From JAJFKB01 sp965230515 (lineage in GTDB: Bacteria; Pseudomonadota; Gammaproteobacteria; Pseudomonadales; IMCC2047): a DNA stretch of 64,000 nt. Within the stretch, counting starts at the first letter, position 1, and every line of letters begins with the position of its first letter. Below, piece by piece: positions 54,901 through 62,437 of the stretch. The position numbers and the translations under genes are program-made. Location of the stretch: the NCBI GenBank assembly GCA_965230515.1, contig OZ246007.1:558001-622000 (forward strand), given 5' to 3'. A model generated the notes under the pieces. That model searched no databases, was not told the DNA's origin, and saw only the letters and a list, made by a program, of their open reading frames with translations.

Positions 54901-55683
54901 TTATTTATCCGCCAGCAACCGTCTGGGTCCTGGTATAAACGCGTTGGTTGTCTCTATATACCGTCGATAATCAGGGCGGCGACCGCTGATCGTTTTTTCC
55001 AGCAACACCACTCCGGAAAAGCGAAGCAGTAACCAGCTCATTAACAACGGCGCCGGCAGCGTCCACCAGCCTCCGGCATCCAGTGCGAACAGATAAAAGC
55101 TCCACCAGATCAAAGCCTCGCCAAAGTAATTGGGGTGCCGTGTGTAACGCCACAGCCCCGTATCCAGCACCTTCTCTCCATTGTTCTCGGTCGCCTTGAA
55201 TCGCGCCAGCTGCCAGTCACCGACCACTTCAAAAATCATTCCTGTCAGCCAAACCAGCAACGCAATCAATGCCAACGCTCCGAAGGGGGCGGATACTGTT
55301 AATGCCGGCCATAGCGGAATTGATATGAACCAAGCCAACAACGCTTGCAGCAAAAACACTATAAACAGACTTTTTAGCGTAAATCCCGGGGAGTATTTGC
55401 TGCGCAACTCGCGGTATCGGCGATCTTCAGGTGCCCCCCAGTTGCGCCATGTCAGATAGAGGGATAGCCTGACAGCCCATAGGACCAGCAAAATAAAGAC
55501 TAAAACACCGGTCGTGCCGGCCGATTCAGCGACATAGAAATAAACAGTTCCACAGGCAAGAATCATCAGCGACCACGCACTGTCTACAACACTTACATCC
55601 CGCTTGAAGATACTAAGAATCCAGGTCAACAAAGAGAGCACCACAGCAGCGCCCAGGGCAAGAATGGCGAGTCCCGTATTCAT
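54901..55683 (-). CDS. DUF1295 membrane protein (steroid-reductase/isoprenylcysteine-methyltransferase-like)
   Basis: A 260-residue protein with about six membrane helices. The C-terminal block LDTGLWRYTRHPNYFGEALIWWSFYLFAL is the family signature, shared with methyltransferases and sterol reductases that act on lipids in the membrane, and FSGVVLLEKTISGRRPDYRRYIETTNAFIPGP closes the protein. It probably reduces or methylates a lipid in this pathway. It overlaps the DUF2878 gene by four bases. Confidence 0.92.
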   Translation of the reverse strand: MNTGLAILALGAAVVLSLLTWILSIFKRDVSVVDSAWSLMILACGTVYFYVAESAGTTGVLVFILLVLWAVRLSLYLTWRNWGAPEDRRYRELRSKYSPGFTLKSLFIVFLLQALLAWFISIPLWPALTVSAPFGALALIALLVWLTGMIFEVVGDWQLARFKATENNGEKVLDTGLWRYTRHPNYFGEALIWWSFYLFALDAGGWWTLPAPLLMSWLLLRFSGVVLLEKTISGRRPDYRRYIETTNAFIPGPRRLLADK

Positions 55684-56213
55684 GGTGTCGCCTCACTGCC
55701 CACAAAGCCGTTGTAATGCATAGACACCCAACTCAGCACAGGCGTTAAAAATGCCCAGCCGAGTAGCAGCGCTGTGAATGCCTGAGCAGGCTGATTAAAT
55801 TCGACAGCTCCCATACTGCTTCCTGCAATAAAGGCCAGTGGCCCGCCGATTGCGCCAAATAGTGCCGCTAGCAGCCACCGCCCCTTCAACCAGTTCAGCG
55901 AACAGTTCAACGTGGTCGCAAACAACGCCCACATCATTACTATCCAGTAAGGTGCCAGGACTGGTGATATATATCCGGACGGATAAGCAAGCCAGTTTTG
56001 TGACACCAGAAAGCTCTCCCACAACAGTCCAATGGCTATTGCCATCGCGATCAGTTTAATTTCTGCCGATGCAACCGGAACACGCCAAATATGCCAACCT
56101 ATAATAGCGATGACCAGGACCATTCCCAGCCAGGGCTTACCCGCAGCTGCACTGGTGACGCAAGCCAGCCAACCCAACTGGAAGAGAATAATATTGGCCC
56201 AAACCCTCATCAT
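55680..56213 (-). CDS. DUF2878 membrane protein
   Basis: A 177-residue protein with five or six hydrophobic helices and few charged residues. Blocks such as FQLGWLACVTSAAAG, PYWIVMMWALFATTLNCSLNWL and GPLAFIAGSSMGAVEF fit the DUF2878 family. Function is unknown. It overlaps both neighbours by four bases, so it is a tightly coupled part of the operon. Confidence 0.88.
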   Translation of the reverse strand: MMRVWANIILFQLGWLACVTSAAAGKPWLGMVLVIAIIGWHIWRVPVASAEIKLIAMAIAIGLLWESFLVSQNWLAYPSGYISPVLAPYWIVMMWALFATTLNCSLNWLKGRWLLAALFGAIGGPLAFIAGSSMGAVEFNQPAQAFTALLLGWAFLTPVLSWVSMHYNGFVGSEATP

Positions 56214-57283
56214 TGTCCTGAGGCCTCCTTACCCGACTCCGGCTTTTCAAAAAGATAATGACTCACCCACCACTGCTGCCCGCCTTGATAACCAAACAGT
56301 TCCGCACAGGCCATAAAAAACACTCTCCAGCGGTGCCACCAGGTTTGCGCCAACGCATCGCCATAGCAGCTCTGGAGCAGCGGCCATAATTTACCTTTTT
56401 GCTGATCCATATTACTGAGCCATGCATTCGCTGTTCTTTCGTAGTGTTGTCCATTCCAGCGCCAGCGGTTGATGAGTCTCAGGTGGTTCTGAAAGAACAG
56501 GGGCAGGTCATCGCTGGGCATCATCCCGCCGGTAAAAAAATGCCGACTCATCCAGTCGCTCTGCCCCTTATCCTCAAAAAGGTAGGGAGCAGTGCGGTTT
56601 ACAAAGATGTGCTTGAAAAACATCCCCCCAGGCTTCAGCCAGTCAGCAACCCGCTCATAGAGGGCTGCCCAGTTACGCATATGTTCAAACATCTCAACCG
56701 AGACTACACGATCAAAACGCTCTGCTTCCAAATTGAGAATATTCATGTCCGCAGTAATGACATCTACATTACGAATTTTCAGCCTTTTCGCCTGATCCTC
56801 GATAAAGATGCGTTGCGAGTCAGAATTCGATACCGCAGTTATTCGACTGCCCGGATACTGCTCTGCCATCCAGAGTGTCAACGCCCCCCATCCGCAACCC
56901 AATTCCAGAATATCAAGACCATCAACAAGTTGTGCTCGACTACAGGTCACTGCCAGCGATGCCTTTTCTGCCTCTGCAATATCGCTAACATCGCTAGGCC
57001 AGTAGCTGCAGCTGTATTTGAGCTGGGGGCCCAGGACCTTCTGGAAAAACTCAGCGGGCAGTTCGTAGTGCTGCTCATTGGCTTTCTCTGTTGCAACGGC
57101 AATTGGCGCGGTCTCCATCTCGGATAAAAATGCACGGCACAGTTGCGCTGTGTGTTCAGGATCCTGTGTTTTGATTTCCCTTAATCTCTGTTTGAGAAGC
57201 AAACGAATACCACGACGGGTTACAGCGTCCGGCACCATACCCTGTTCAGTGAGATCAAATGCAAGCTGACTGACATTACTCAT
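56210..57283 (-). CDS. CFA-synthase-like SAM methyltransferase (second gene of the photoreceptor operon)
   Basis: A 357-residue SAM-dependent methyltransferase of the CFA synthase superfamily but a different branch from the copy at 50371-51645. The SAM motif is ILELGCGWGALTLWMAEQYPGSRI, the cysteine is in LKYSCSYWPSD and the glutamate in VVSVEMFEHMRNW. An MFFKHIFVNRTAPYLFED block is typical of this branch. It starts eight bases after the MerR regulator stop. Two CFA-type enzymes in one operon suggest two methylation steps or two substrates. Confidence 0.91.
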   Translation of the reverse strand: MSNVSQLAFDLTEQGMVPDAVTRRGIRLLLKQRLREIKTQDPEHTAQLCRAFLSEMETAPIAVATEKANEQHYELPAEFFQKVLGPQLKYSCSYWPSDVSDIAEAEKASLAVTCSRAQLVDGLDILELGCGWGALTLWMAEQYPGSRITAVSNSDSQRIFIEDQAKRLKIRNVDVITADMNILNLEAERFDRVVSVEMFEHMRNWAALYERVADWLKPGGMFFKHIFVNRTAPYLFEDKGQSDWMSRHFFTGGMMPSDDLPLFFQNHLRLINRWRWNGQHYERTANAWLSNMDQQKGKLWPLLQSCYGDALAQTWWHRWRVFFMACAELFGYQGGQQWWVSHYLFEKPESGKEASGQ

Positions 57284-57291
57284 AACTGTCT

Positions 57292-58215
57292 CTACCTTTT
57301 TCGGCGGCTTAAACGTTTTAGTTGCTGTCCAAGCCCGTGAACACCGGCAACCAGATCATCACCCAACGGATAAATGCCCTTTTTCACCAGTTGGTCGCGC
57401 ATTAATTGAGCATAACTGCCACCGGCAAATACTGGCACGCGGGTGACCGTACTCAGTTCCTGCAGCGCCATTTCCAGATCACCATCATCTACCGGAACGG
57501 AGCCGGACAATATGATGGCATCAGCGTTGGTGCGATCTGCTACACCCGGCAACTGCAACAAAGGGACATTAGCGCCGAGCAAAACGATGCGATAACCACG
57601 CGCATGAGCCATTAAGGAGAACAGCAGCAAACCAAATTCATGTTGTTCGCCTGGCAGGCAGGCCGCCACAAGCCTGGGACCTTCGTTCTGAAGATTACGA
57701 TGATGGAAACGGGCGCCCAGCTTATTGCGAATAAATACACTGAAAAAGTGTTCTTCAGCTACACCAATAGGGTTGTTGTTCCAGCGGGCTCCCAGCGCTT
57801 CAAATACCGGCAGAAAAAGCTCCGTGGTCACAAGGTCCGCGGAAAACAGCGAAAGTGCCTCATTATAAGTTGACTCAAGCAGCGCTTCATCAAACCCGGA
57901 AACACCCTCCAGCATCCGCTGCTGATAGGCCACCAAAGGACTTTTCACCCCGTCACCCTCAACACGATCCCGTTCTGCCAGTGCCAGCGCCTCTTTAACC
58001 CTGCTGACCGCGACCCCCTGCCCAAGCAGCTCCAGTACCTCCTTGATCAGCGCAACATCCTGTTGCGTATAGAGCCGCCTGCCCGATTCGGAACGGGCCG
58101 GCTGAATCAAACCGTAGCGCCTTTCCCAGGCTCTCAATGTAACCGGGTTAACGCCCGTCTGCTCCGATACTGCACTGATCGAAAACAAACCTTCCTGGAC
58201 ACGATTAGACAACAT
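57292..58215 (-). CDS. MerR-family regulator with B12-binding photosensor domain (CarH/LitR-like)
   Basis: A 307-residue repressor-type light sensor. The ATG at 58215 has AAGGTG upstream. Residues about 8-75 are the MerR winged helix (FSISAVSEQTGVNPVTLRAWERRYG). The cobalamin part has the four-helix cap with W145 followed by nine residues and E155-H156, and the lower-ligand motif PGEQHEFG with H192; both are the marks of adenosylcobalamin-binding CarH proteins. In the dark such proteins bind DNA as tetramers, and light breaks the Co-C bond and releases them. It heads the eight downstream genes of the operon and lies next to inverted repeats that may be its operator. Confidence 0.93.
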   Translation of the reverse strand: MLSNRVQEGLFSISAVSEQTGVNPVTLRAWERRYGLIQPARSESGRRLYTQQDVALIKEVLELLGQGVAVSRVKEALALAERDRVEGDGVKSPLVAYQQRMLEGVSGFDEALLESTYNEALSLFSADLVTTELFLPVFEALGARWNNNPIGVAEEHFFSVFIRNKLGARFHHRNLQNEGPRLVAACLPGEQHEFGLLLFSLMAHARGYRIVLLGANVPLLQLPGVADRTNADAIILSGSVPVDDGDLEMALQELSTVTRVPVFAGGSYAQLMRDQLVKKGIYPLGDDLVAGVHGLGQQLKRLSRRKR

Positions 58216-58240
58216 TTGAAACACCTTGATGCTTAAGTTA

Positions 58241-58283
58241 TACAAATACTATACTTTAACTTTTTAAATGTAAAGTATTTGTA
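58241..58283. promoter_or_regulatory. Inverted repeat over the promoter of the photoreceptor operon
   Basis: Perfect 10-bp arms TACAAATACT (58241-58250) and AGTATTTGTA (58274-58283), 23 bases apart. Between them on the minus strand lie TTTACA and TATAGT, a possible but short-spaced (15-base) promoter. The interval is 25-70 bases upstream of the regulator start codon, so a bound repressor would cover the promoter. Candidate operator for the MerR/B12 regulator. Confidence 0.5.
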
Positions 58284-58332
58284 CATGAAAATTAATTTTC
58301 TTTTATTTTCAATATCATTTATTGCCTCCTGA

Positions 58333-58349
58333 TGTACACCTTTTGTACA
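58333..58349. promoter_or_regulatory. Double TGTACA motif upstream of the photoreceptor operon
   Basis: TGTACA at 58333-58338 and at 58344-58349, five bases apart; a third TGTACA overlaps the right arm of the inverted repeat at 58280-58285. CarA/CarH-type operators contain TACA and TGTA half-sites, so these may be further regulator sites. Confidence 0.4.
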
Positions 58350-58924
58350 ATATAATAAAATTGAGCGGTTAATTTCCGGAAAAATGCCTAAATAACAGGA
58401 GCATTGGAGTGCTGACTTAATTTAACAGGGGCAAATCAGACTAGATTTGTATGGCCTTCAAAGGGGGGGGGATTTGAATGTTCAGATTTCAACCGGATAA
58501 TGCTGATTCTCTGCGAACACCTCAGGAAAAAGATCTGCTTTGATCACCCACCAGACAAGCTGGCGCATCGGCTTGCTCACTGCCGGACTGGAGTTTCGCA
58601 CCATCATGGCGAAAACAGGGGGACTACTGGACTCCTGATTGATACAATTTTTATGTCTTCTGATAGATCGATTCAATTTAGCTGTGCTGCAGCCTGGCCA
58701 ATCGCCAACCAGGCGGCAATCGGCCTAGTCGCTCCGATTGCGGCCATCGGCTCATCTCCAGGGACTCTGGTTATCAGGCAGCACTTATCAGATTCGTAGA
58801 TTATTCAATCATTATGGATGTGCCATGCTGTTGTCACAACCGGCTATCACATTGATCACTTCACACCCTATGGCAATTCCAGCAGGGAAAGAAAATTCTG
58901 TTAGTAAGATCTGTAGGTGTCAGT
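58350..58924. other. Non-coding stretch of about 575 bases without a supportable gene
   Basis: Between the photoreceptor operon promoter and the 3' end of the ferredoxin oxidoreductase operon. It contains a run of nine G (58463-58471). Small open frames exist on both strands (for example about 58482-58676 minus), but none has a ribosome site or a recognisable family. It may hold a decayed gene; I cannot name one. Confidence 0.4.
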
Positions 58925-59515
58925 CTACACCGATGCCAGTGGCACTCGCTCCAACACTCGACCACCCTGCTCATGCAAGTCGGCACTCTGCGCCAATCGA
59001 TAACCATCAATCACCGCTTCAGAAGCCGGCTCAACCAGTTTGGCGGGCGCAACTTTTCTGATCGCATCCAATATGGTTTGCTGTTCGCAAATCTCGCCAA
59101 GCTCCAGAAGAGCACCTAGCGCTACCATATTGGTGGAACGAATATTGCCCAGCTTTTTGGCGGTATCGATAATCGGCAGATAGATACTTCGGCCCTTCTC
59201 CACCGCGTAATAATCGGCAAGGCCGGAATCAATCAAACTGAAGCTGCTCTCTTTCAGCAAATCGTCAGAGGCACCCGTTGCAATTTTGTGTAAAACCACC
59301 AGGTAATCAAGCGAGCTGGCCAGTGGGTAATCAACCATCTCGGTACTCGCCACCAGGTCTGCCCGACTTAACCCGCCACGTGAGGTCGGTTCGTAACTCT
59401 GCGATTGAGCCACGTTGAATTTTTCCATAGTGAGTGCTTCAGAGAGAATACGGCCTACCAGCAGGATACCCTGCCCACCACTTCCACTGATACGTATTTC
59501 CAGTTCTGACATCAC
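58925..59515 (-). CDS. korC: 2-oxoacid:ferredoxin oxidoreductase gamma subunit (KorC-like)
   Basis: A 196-residue gamma subunit. The start EIRISGSGGQGILLVGRILSEAL is the family glycine motif, followed by QSQSYEPTSRGGLSRADLVAS and the DYLVVLHK strand. It works with the KorA and KorB subunits encoded upstream; the beta stop and gamma start are one base apart. The complex decarboxylates 2-oxoglutarate or a related acid to the acyl-CoA and passes electrons to ferredoxin. Confidence 0.92.
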   Translation of the reverse strand: MMSELEIRISGSGGQGILLVGRILSEALTMEKFNVAQSQSYEPTSRGGLSRADLVASTEMVDYPLASSLDYLVVLHKIATGASDDLLKESSFSLIDSGLADYYAVEKGRSIYLPIIDTAKKLGNIRSTNMVALGALLELGEICEQQTILDAIRKVAPAKLVEPASEAVIDGYRLAQSADLHEQGGRVLERVPLASV

Positions 59516-59516
59516 T

Positions 59517-60347
59517 CTACCCCTTATTCAACGATTGAACATGCTCGCGGTATGCGTCAGCATATTCTGGTCGATCATTACGTGCCATAACCCCGGTTTT
59601 CAGGAAATTGGGGCGGAACGGCTGATCGACTGTATTATCATAGCCATCGGGTCTGACTGATGATTTTTGCGTGAGCACCATTTCTGCTGAATCACCCAAT
59701 TCATTTTTACGACCGAATACTTCTGTGCAATCAGACATAACTTCGATAAAGGAGAATCCGTTATGGGACAACCCCTCCTTGAAAACGTTTTTCAGTGCGG
59801 GTGTCTGCAAGGTAATTTCACGTCCCACCATACCGGCACCGGCTGCTTCAGCCAAAGCACAAGCGTCAAAGACCGGCTCGTAATTTCCGTTTGGGGTAGT
59901 TGTTGTAAAACGGTCGCTACTGGTAGTCGGTGAGACCTGACCTCCGGTCATTCCATAAACTTCATTATTCAGCATCATGCAGGTGATATTGAGATTACGT
60001 CGACAGGCATGAATCAGGTGGTTACCGCCAATTGCCAGACAGTCACCATCGCCGGTAATTACAATCACCTCAAGATCAGGCCGCGCCAGCTTCAAACCGG
60101 TCGCGAACGCTAGCGGTCGCCCGTGCGTAACGTGGAATGTGTTTGCATCAATATAAGCACCCAGTCTTCCGGAACAGCCAATACCGGAAACAAACGCCAG
60201 CTTGTCTTTGGGAATCTCCAATTCATCGATGGCCCACAGCAGAGCACGCAGGGCAATACCATGACCACAACCCGGGCACAGAAAATGCGGGAACATATAC
60301 TCCCGTAGATAGTCACGAATATTGAACTTGCTATCCACTTCACTCAT
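59517..60347 (-). CDS. korB: 2-oxoacid:ferredoxin oxidoreductase beta subunit (KorB-like)
   Basis: A 276-residue subunit that binds thiamine diphosphate. The TPP motif is VITGDGDCLAIGGNHLIHACRRNLN, and cluster-type cysteines lie in FPHFLCPGCGHGIALR with another in SGIGCSGRLG. MLNNEVYGMTGGQVSPTT is the usual substrate-site block. Its start overlaps the KorA stop by eight bases. 2-oxoglutarate is the commonest substrate of this type; this cannot be settled from sequence alone. Confidence 0.93.
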   Translation of the reverse strand: MSEVDSKFNIRDYLREYMFPHFLCPGCGHGIALRALLWAIDELEIPKDKLAFVSGIGCSGRLGAYIDANTFHVTHGRPLAFATGLKLARPDLEVIVITGDGDCLAIGGNHLIHACRRNLNITCMMLNNEVYGMTGGQVSPTTSSDRFTTTTPNGNYEPVFDACALAEAAGAGMVGREITLQTPALKNVFKEGLSHNGFSFIEVMSDCTEVFGRKNELGDSAEMVLTQKSSVRPDGYDNTVDQPFRPNFLKTGVMARNDRPEYADAYREHVQSLNKG

Positions 60348-61494
60348 TACTAGCCAACTCCCTTATTCTGTCCAGGATCTGTTCTGGAGTAATCGTTTCG
60401 CCATCGATACGGTTCAAACCCGCGATATCGCAACCCTCGGGACGATAACGCTCAATCTCCTCTATCAACTGACCCGCATTCATTTCCGGCACAAGCACAC
60501 TCTTAATTGAAGCCAGAATTTCTTTAAATGCCTTTGCGGGAAATGGCCACAGTGTAATCGGGCGAAACATACCAACTTTAATACCCTCTGCACGTGCCAG
60601 CTTAACGGCCCTGCGCGCTGCTCTGGAGGTAATGCCGTAGGAAACAACCAGCAGCTCCGCGTCATCCAGCTCAATCGTCTCGTAGCTCTCGACCAGGTCG
60701 CCATGGTGGCCCAGCTTGCCCAGCAATCGATCCATATACTGGCTAACCAATTCCGGATCCTGCGTTGGAAAACCGTCTGGCGCATGGGTTAAGCCGGTAG
60801 TATGGGTTCTAAAGCCGTCACCGGGGCGCACCATCTCAGGTATCTTGTCTTCACCCGCTGCGTAGGGCTGGAAGCTATCAGTAACTTCACTGGCCCACTT
60901 GCGGTTATTGATTTCAATGCTGTTACTATCCTTAATCTCAACCGTTTCGCGCAGATGGCCAATCGCCTCATCATAAAGAATAATCACCGGAACTCTGAGG
61001 GTTTCCGCCAGATTGAAAGCGCGAATAGTTTGCTCGTAGATTTCAGGCACGGAGGCCGGAGTAATCACGATAATCGGGTGATCACCATGGGTGCCCCAGC
61101 GCGCCTGCATGATATCCCCTTGCGCTGGCCGTGTTGGCAAACCGGTACTGGGCCCACCACGCATCACGTTAACGACAACGCAGGGAATTTCTGCACCGGC
61201 GGCATAACCCAGATTCTCCTGCTTTAGAGAAAAGCCGGGGCCACTGGTTGCGGTCATAACCTTCATACCGCCCATCGAAGCTCCCAGAATTGCGCCCATT
61301 GAGGCTATTTCATCTTCCATCTGAATAAATATGCCGTCCACCCCAGGCAGTTCTTTAGACATTCTTTCGGCAATTTCTGAAGATGGGGTAATCGGGTATC
61401 CCGCGTAAAAACGACAGCCCGCAGCAATGGCACCAAGCGCACAGGCGTGATTGCCTTCAAGATTCTGAAGGCGAGATTCGGATAAGTCAGACAT
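60340..61494 (-). CDS. korA: 2-oxoacid:ferredoxin oxidoreductase alpha subunit (KorA-like)
   Basis: A 384-residue alpha subunit. The start block reads GNHACALGAIAAGCRFYAGYPITPSSEIAE, followed by QMEDEIASMGAILGASMGG, TATSGPGFSLKQENLGYA and MRGGPSTGLPTRPAQGD, all characteristic. The C-terminal part is the transketolase-type domain (LLVVSYGITSRAARRAV). It is encoded 17 bases after the IorB-ferredoxin fusion gene and coupled to korB. Confidence 0.94.
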   Translation of the reverse strand: MSDLSESRLQNLEGNHACALGAIAAGCRFYAGYPITPSSEIAERMSKELPGVDGIFIQMEDEIASMGAILGASMGGMKVMTATSGPGFSLKQENLGYAAGAEIPCVVVNVMRGGPSTGLPTRPAQGDIMQARWGTHGDHPIIVITPASVPEIYEQTIRAFNLAETLRVPVIILYDEAIGHLRETVEIKDSNSIEINNRKWASEVTDSFQPYAAGEDKIPEMVRPGDGFRTHTTGLTHAPDGFPTQDPELVSQYMDRLLGKLGHHGDLVESYETIELDDAELLVVSYGITSRAARRAVKLARAEGIKVGMFRPITLWPFPAKAFKEILASIKSVLVPEMNAGQLIEEIERYRPEGCDIAGLNRIDGETITPEQILDRIRELASNE

Positions 61495-61511
61495 GAAGAA
61501 AACCGCTACTG

Positions 61512-62435
61512 TTAATATTTATAGTTGAGAGAAATAGCAAAATCCGGGCACAGACGCTCACAGATTCTACAAAGCGTACACAATTCTGGCTTGGTCAATT
61601 CTGCAACTTGATTCTCGTTAAGGCTCAAACAACGTTCCGGACAGAACTTAACGCATATATCACAACTCTTGCACCAGGCCTCGGTAATCACGGGGAGTTC
61701 AAACTGCACATCGTGAGGCTGCTCCTCGACAGACACCGCTTCGGCCTGCGCTCCAGCCAACACATCAGGGTCATAACGCTCCACCCATTCGCGGCCCTGC
61801 TCAAACGCCTTCATGTTGATATCGACAGTTTTGGGGGGTACAAACTTCGAAATAATGTCACGCCACTCGCTTTCCGGAAAATCCAGTGTGGTTGACAGCA
61901 TGCCAAGCAACAGCGTATTCGCCGCCCGTGCATTGCCCAATTCTGCAGCCGTCGTTCCCGCATCAGCGGCGTAACAGTTGGAGATCATCTCGGAAATATC
62001 AGCAACGGTCTCTTTGGCGTAACCACTCGCTGCACCGTGCTTGCGATCACGACAGGCAAAAGGAGGTACTATTTTCTGTGTATCAGCAATAAAGATACCG
62101 GTTTCCGGCTTGAGGTAAGGTAACCAGCGGAGTCCTTCAGCCCACTCCAACGCAACCAGAACATCGGCCTGACCAACCGGAATAGTCGGAGAATAAACCT
62201 TTTCGCCAAAACGCACGTGACTGAATACAGAACCACCACGTTTGGCCATTCCATGTACTTCACTCTGCTTGACCTCAAAACCCTGTTGCTGGCAAAGTGA
62301 AGCCAGTACTTTGGAGACCATGATAACGCCCTGCCCTCCCACTCCTACAATCAGCACATTGATTGGAGCCTTTGCAACTTGCGTTTGCTGAACAGGTTGC
62401 GCGTTACTTGAACTTGCCTGAATGGAATCAGTCAT
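61512..62435 (-). CDS. Fusion of an IorB-like 2-oxoacid oxidoreductase gamma domain with a 2[4Fe-4S] ferredoxin
   Basis: A 307-residue protein. The ATG at 62435 follows the IorA-like stop by two bases. Residues about 25-225 match the beta (gamma-type) subunit of indolepyruvate oxidoreductase: NVLIVGVGGQGVIMVSKVLASL and SEVHGMAKRGGSVFSHVRFG. Residues about 250-307 are a ferredoxin with CKSCDICVKFCP and CTLCRICERLCP, as in KorD. The domains are usually separate polypeptides, so the fusion ties an IorA-type catalytic unit to an electron exit, possibly shared with the Kor subunits encoded next. Confidence 0.92.
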   Translation of the reverse strand: MTDSIQASSSNAQPVQQTQVAKAPINVLIVGVGGQGVIMVSKVLASLCQQQGFEVKQSEVHGMAKRGGSVFSHVRFGEKVYSPTIPVGQADVLVALEWAEGLRWLPYLKPETGIFIADTQKIVPPFACRDRKHGAASGYAKETVADISEMISNCYAADAGTTAAELGNARAANTLLLGMLSTTLDFPESEWRDIISKFVPPKTVDINMKAFEQGREWVERYDPDVLAGAQAEAVSVEEQPHDVQFELPVITEAWCKSCDICVKFCPERCLSLNENQVAELTKPELCTLCRICERLCPDFAISLNYKY

Positions 62436-62437
62436 CA

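Noticed and set aside
58482..58799. Short open frames on both strands in the gap before the photoreceptor operon
   Set aside because: No ribosome site, no family resemblance and mutual overlap; not supportable as genes.
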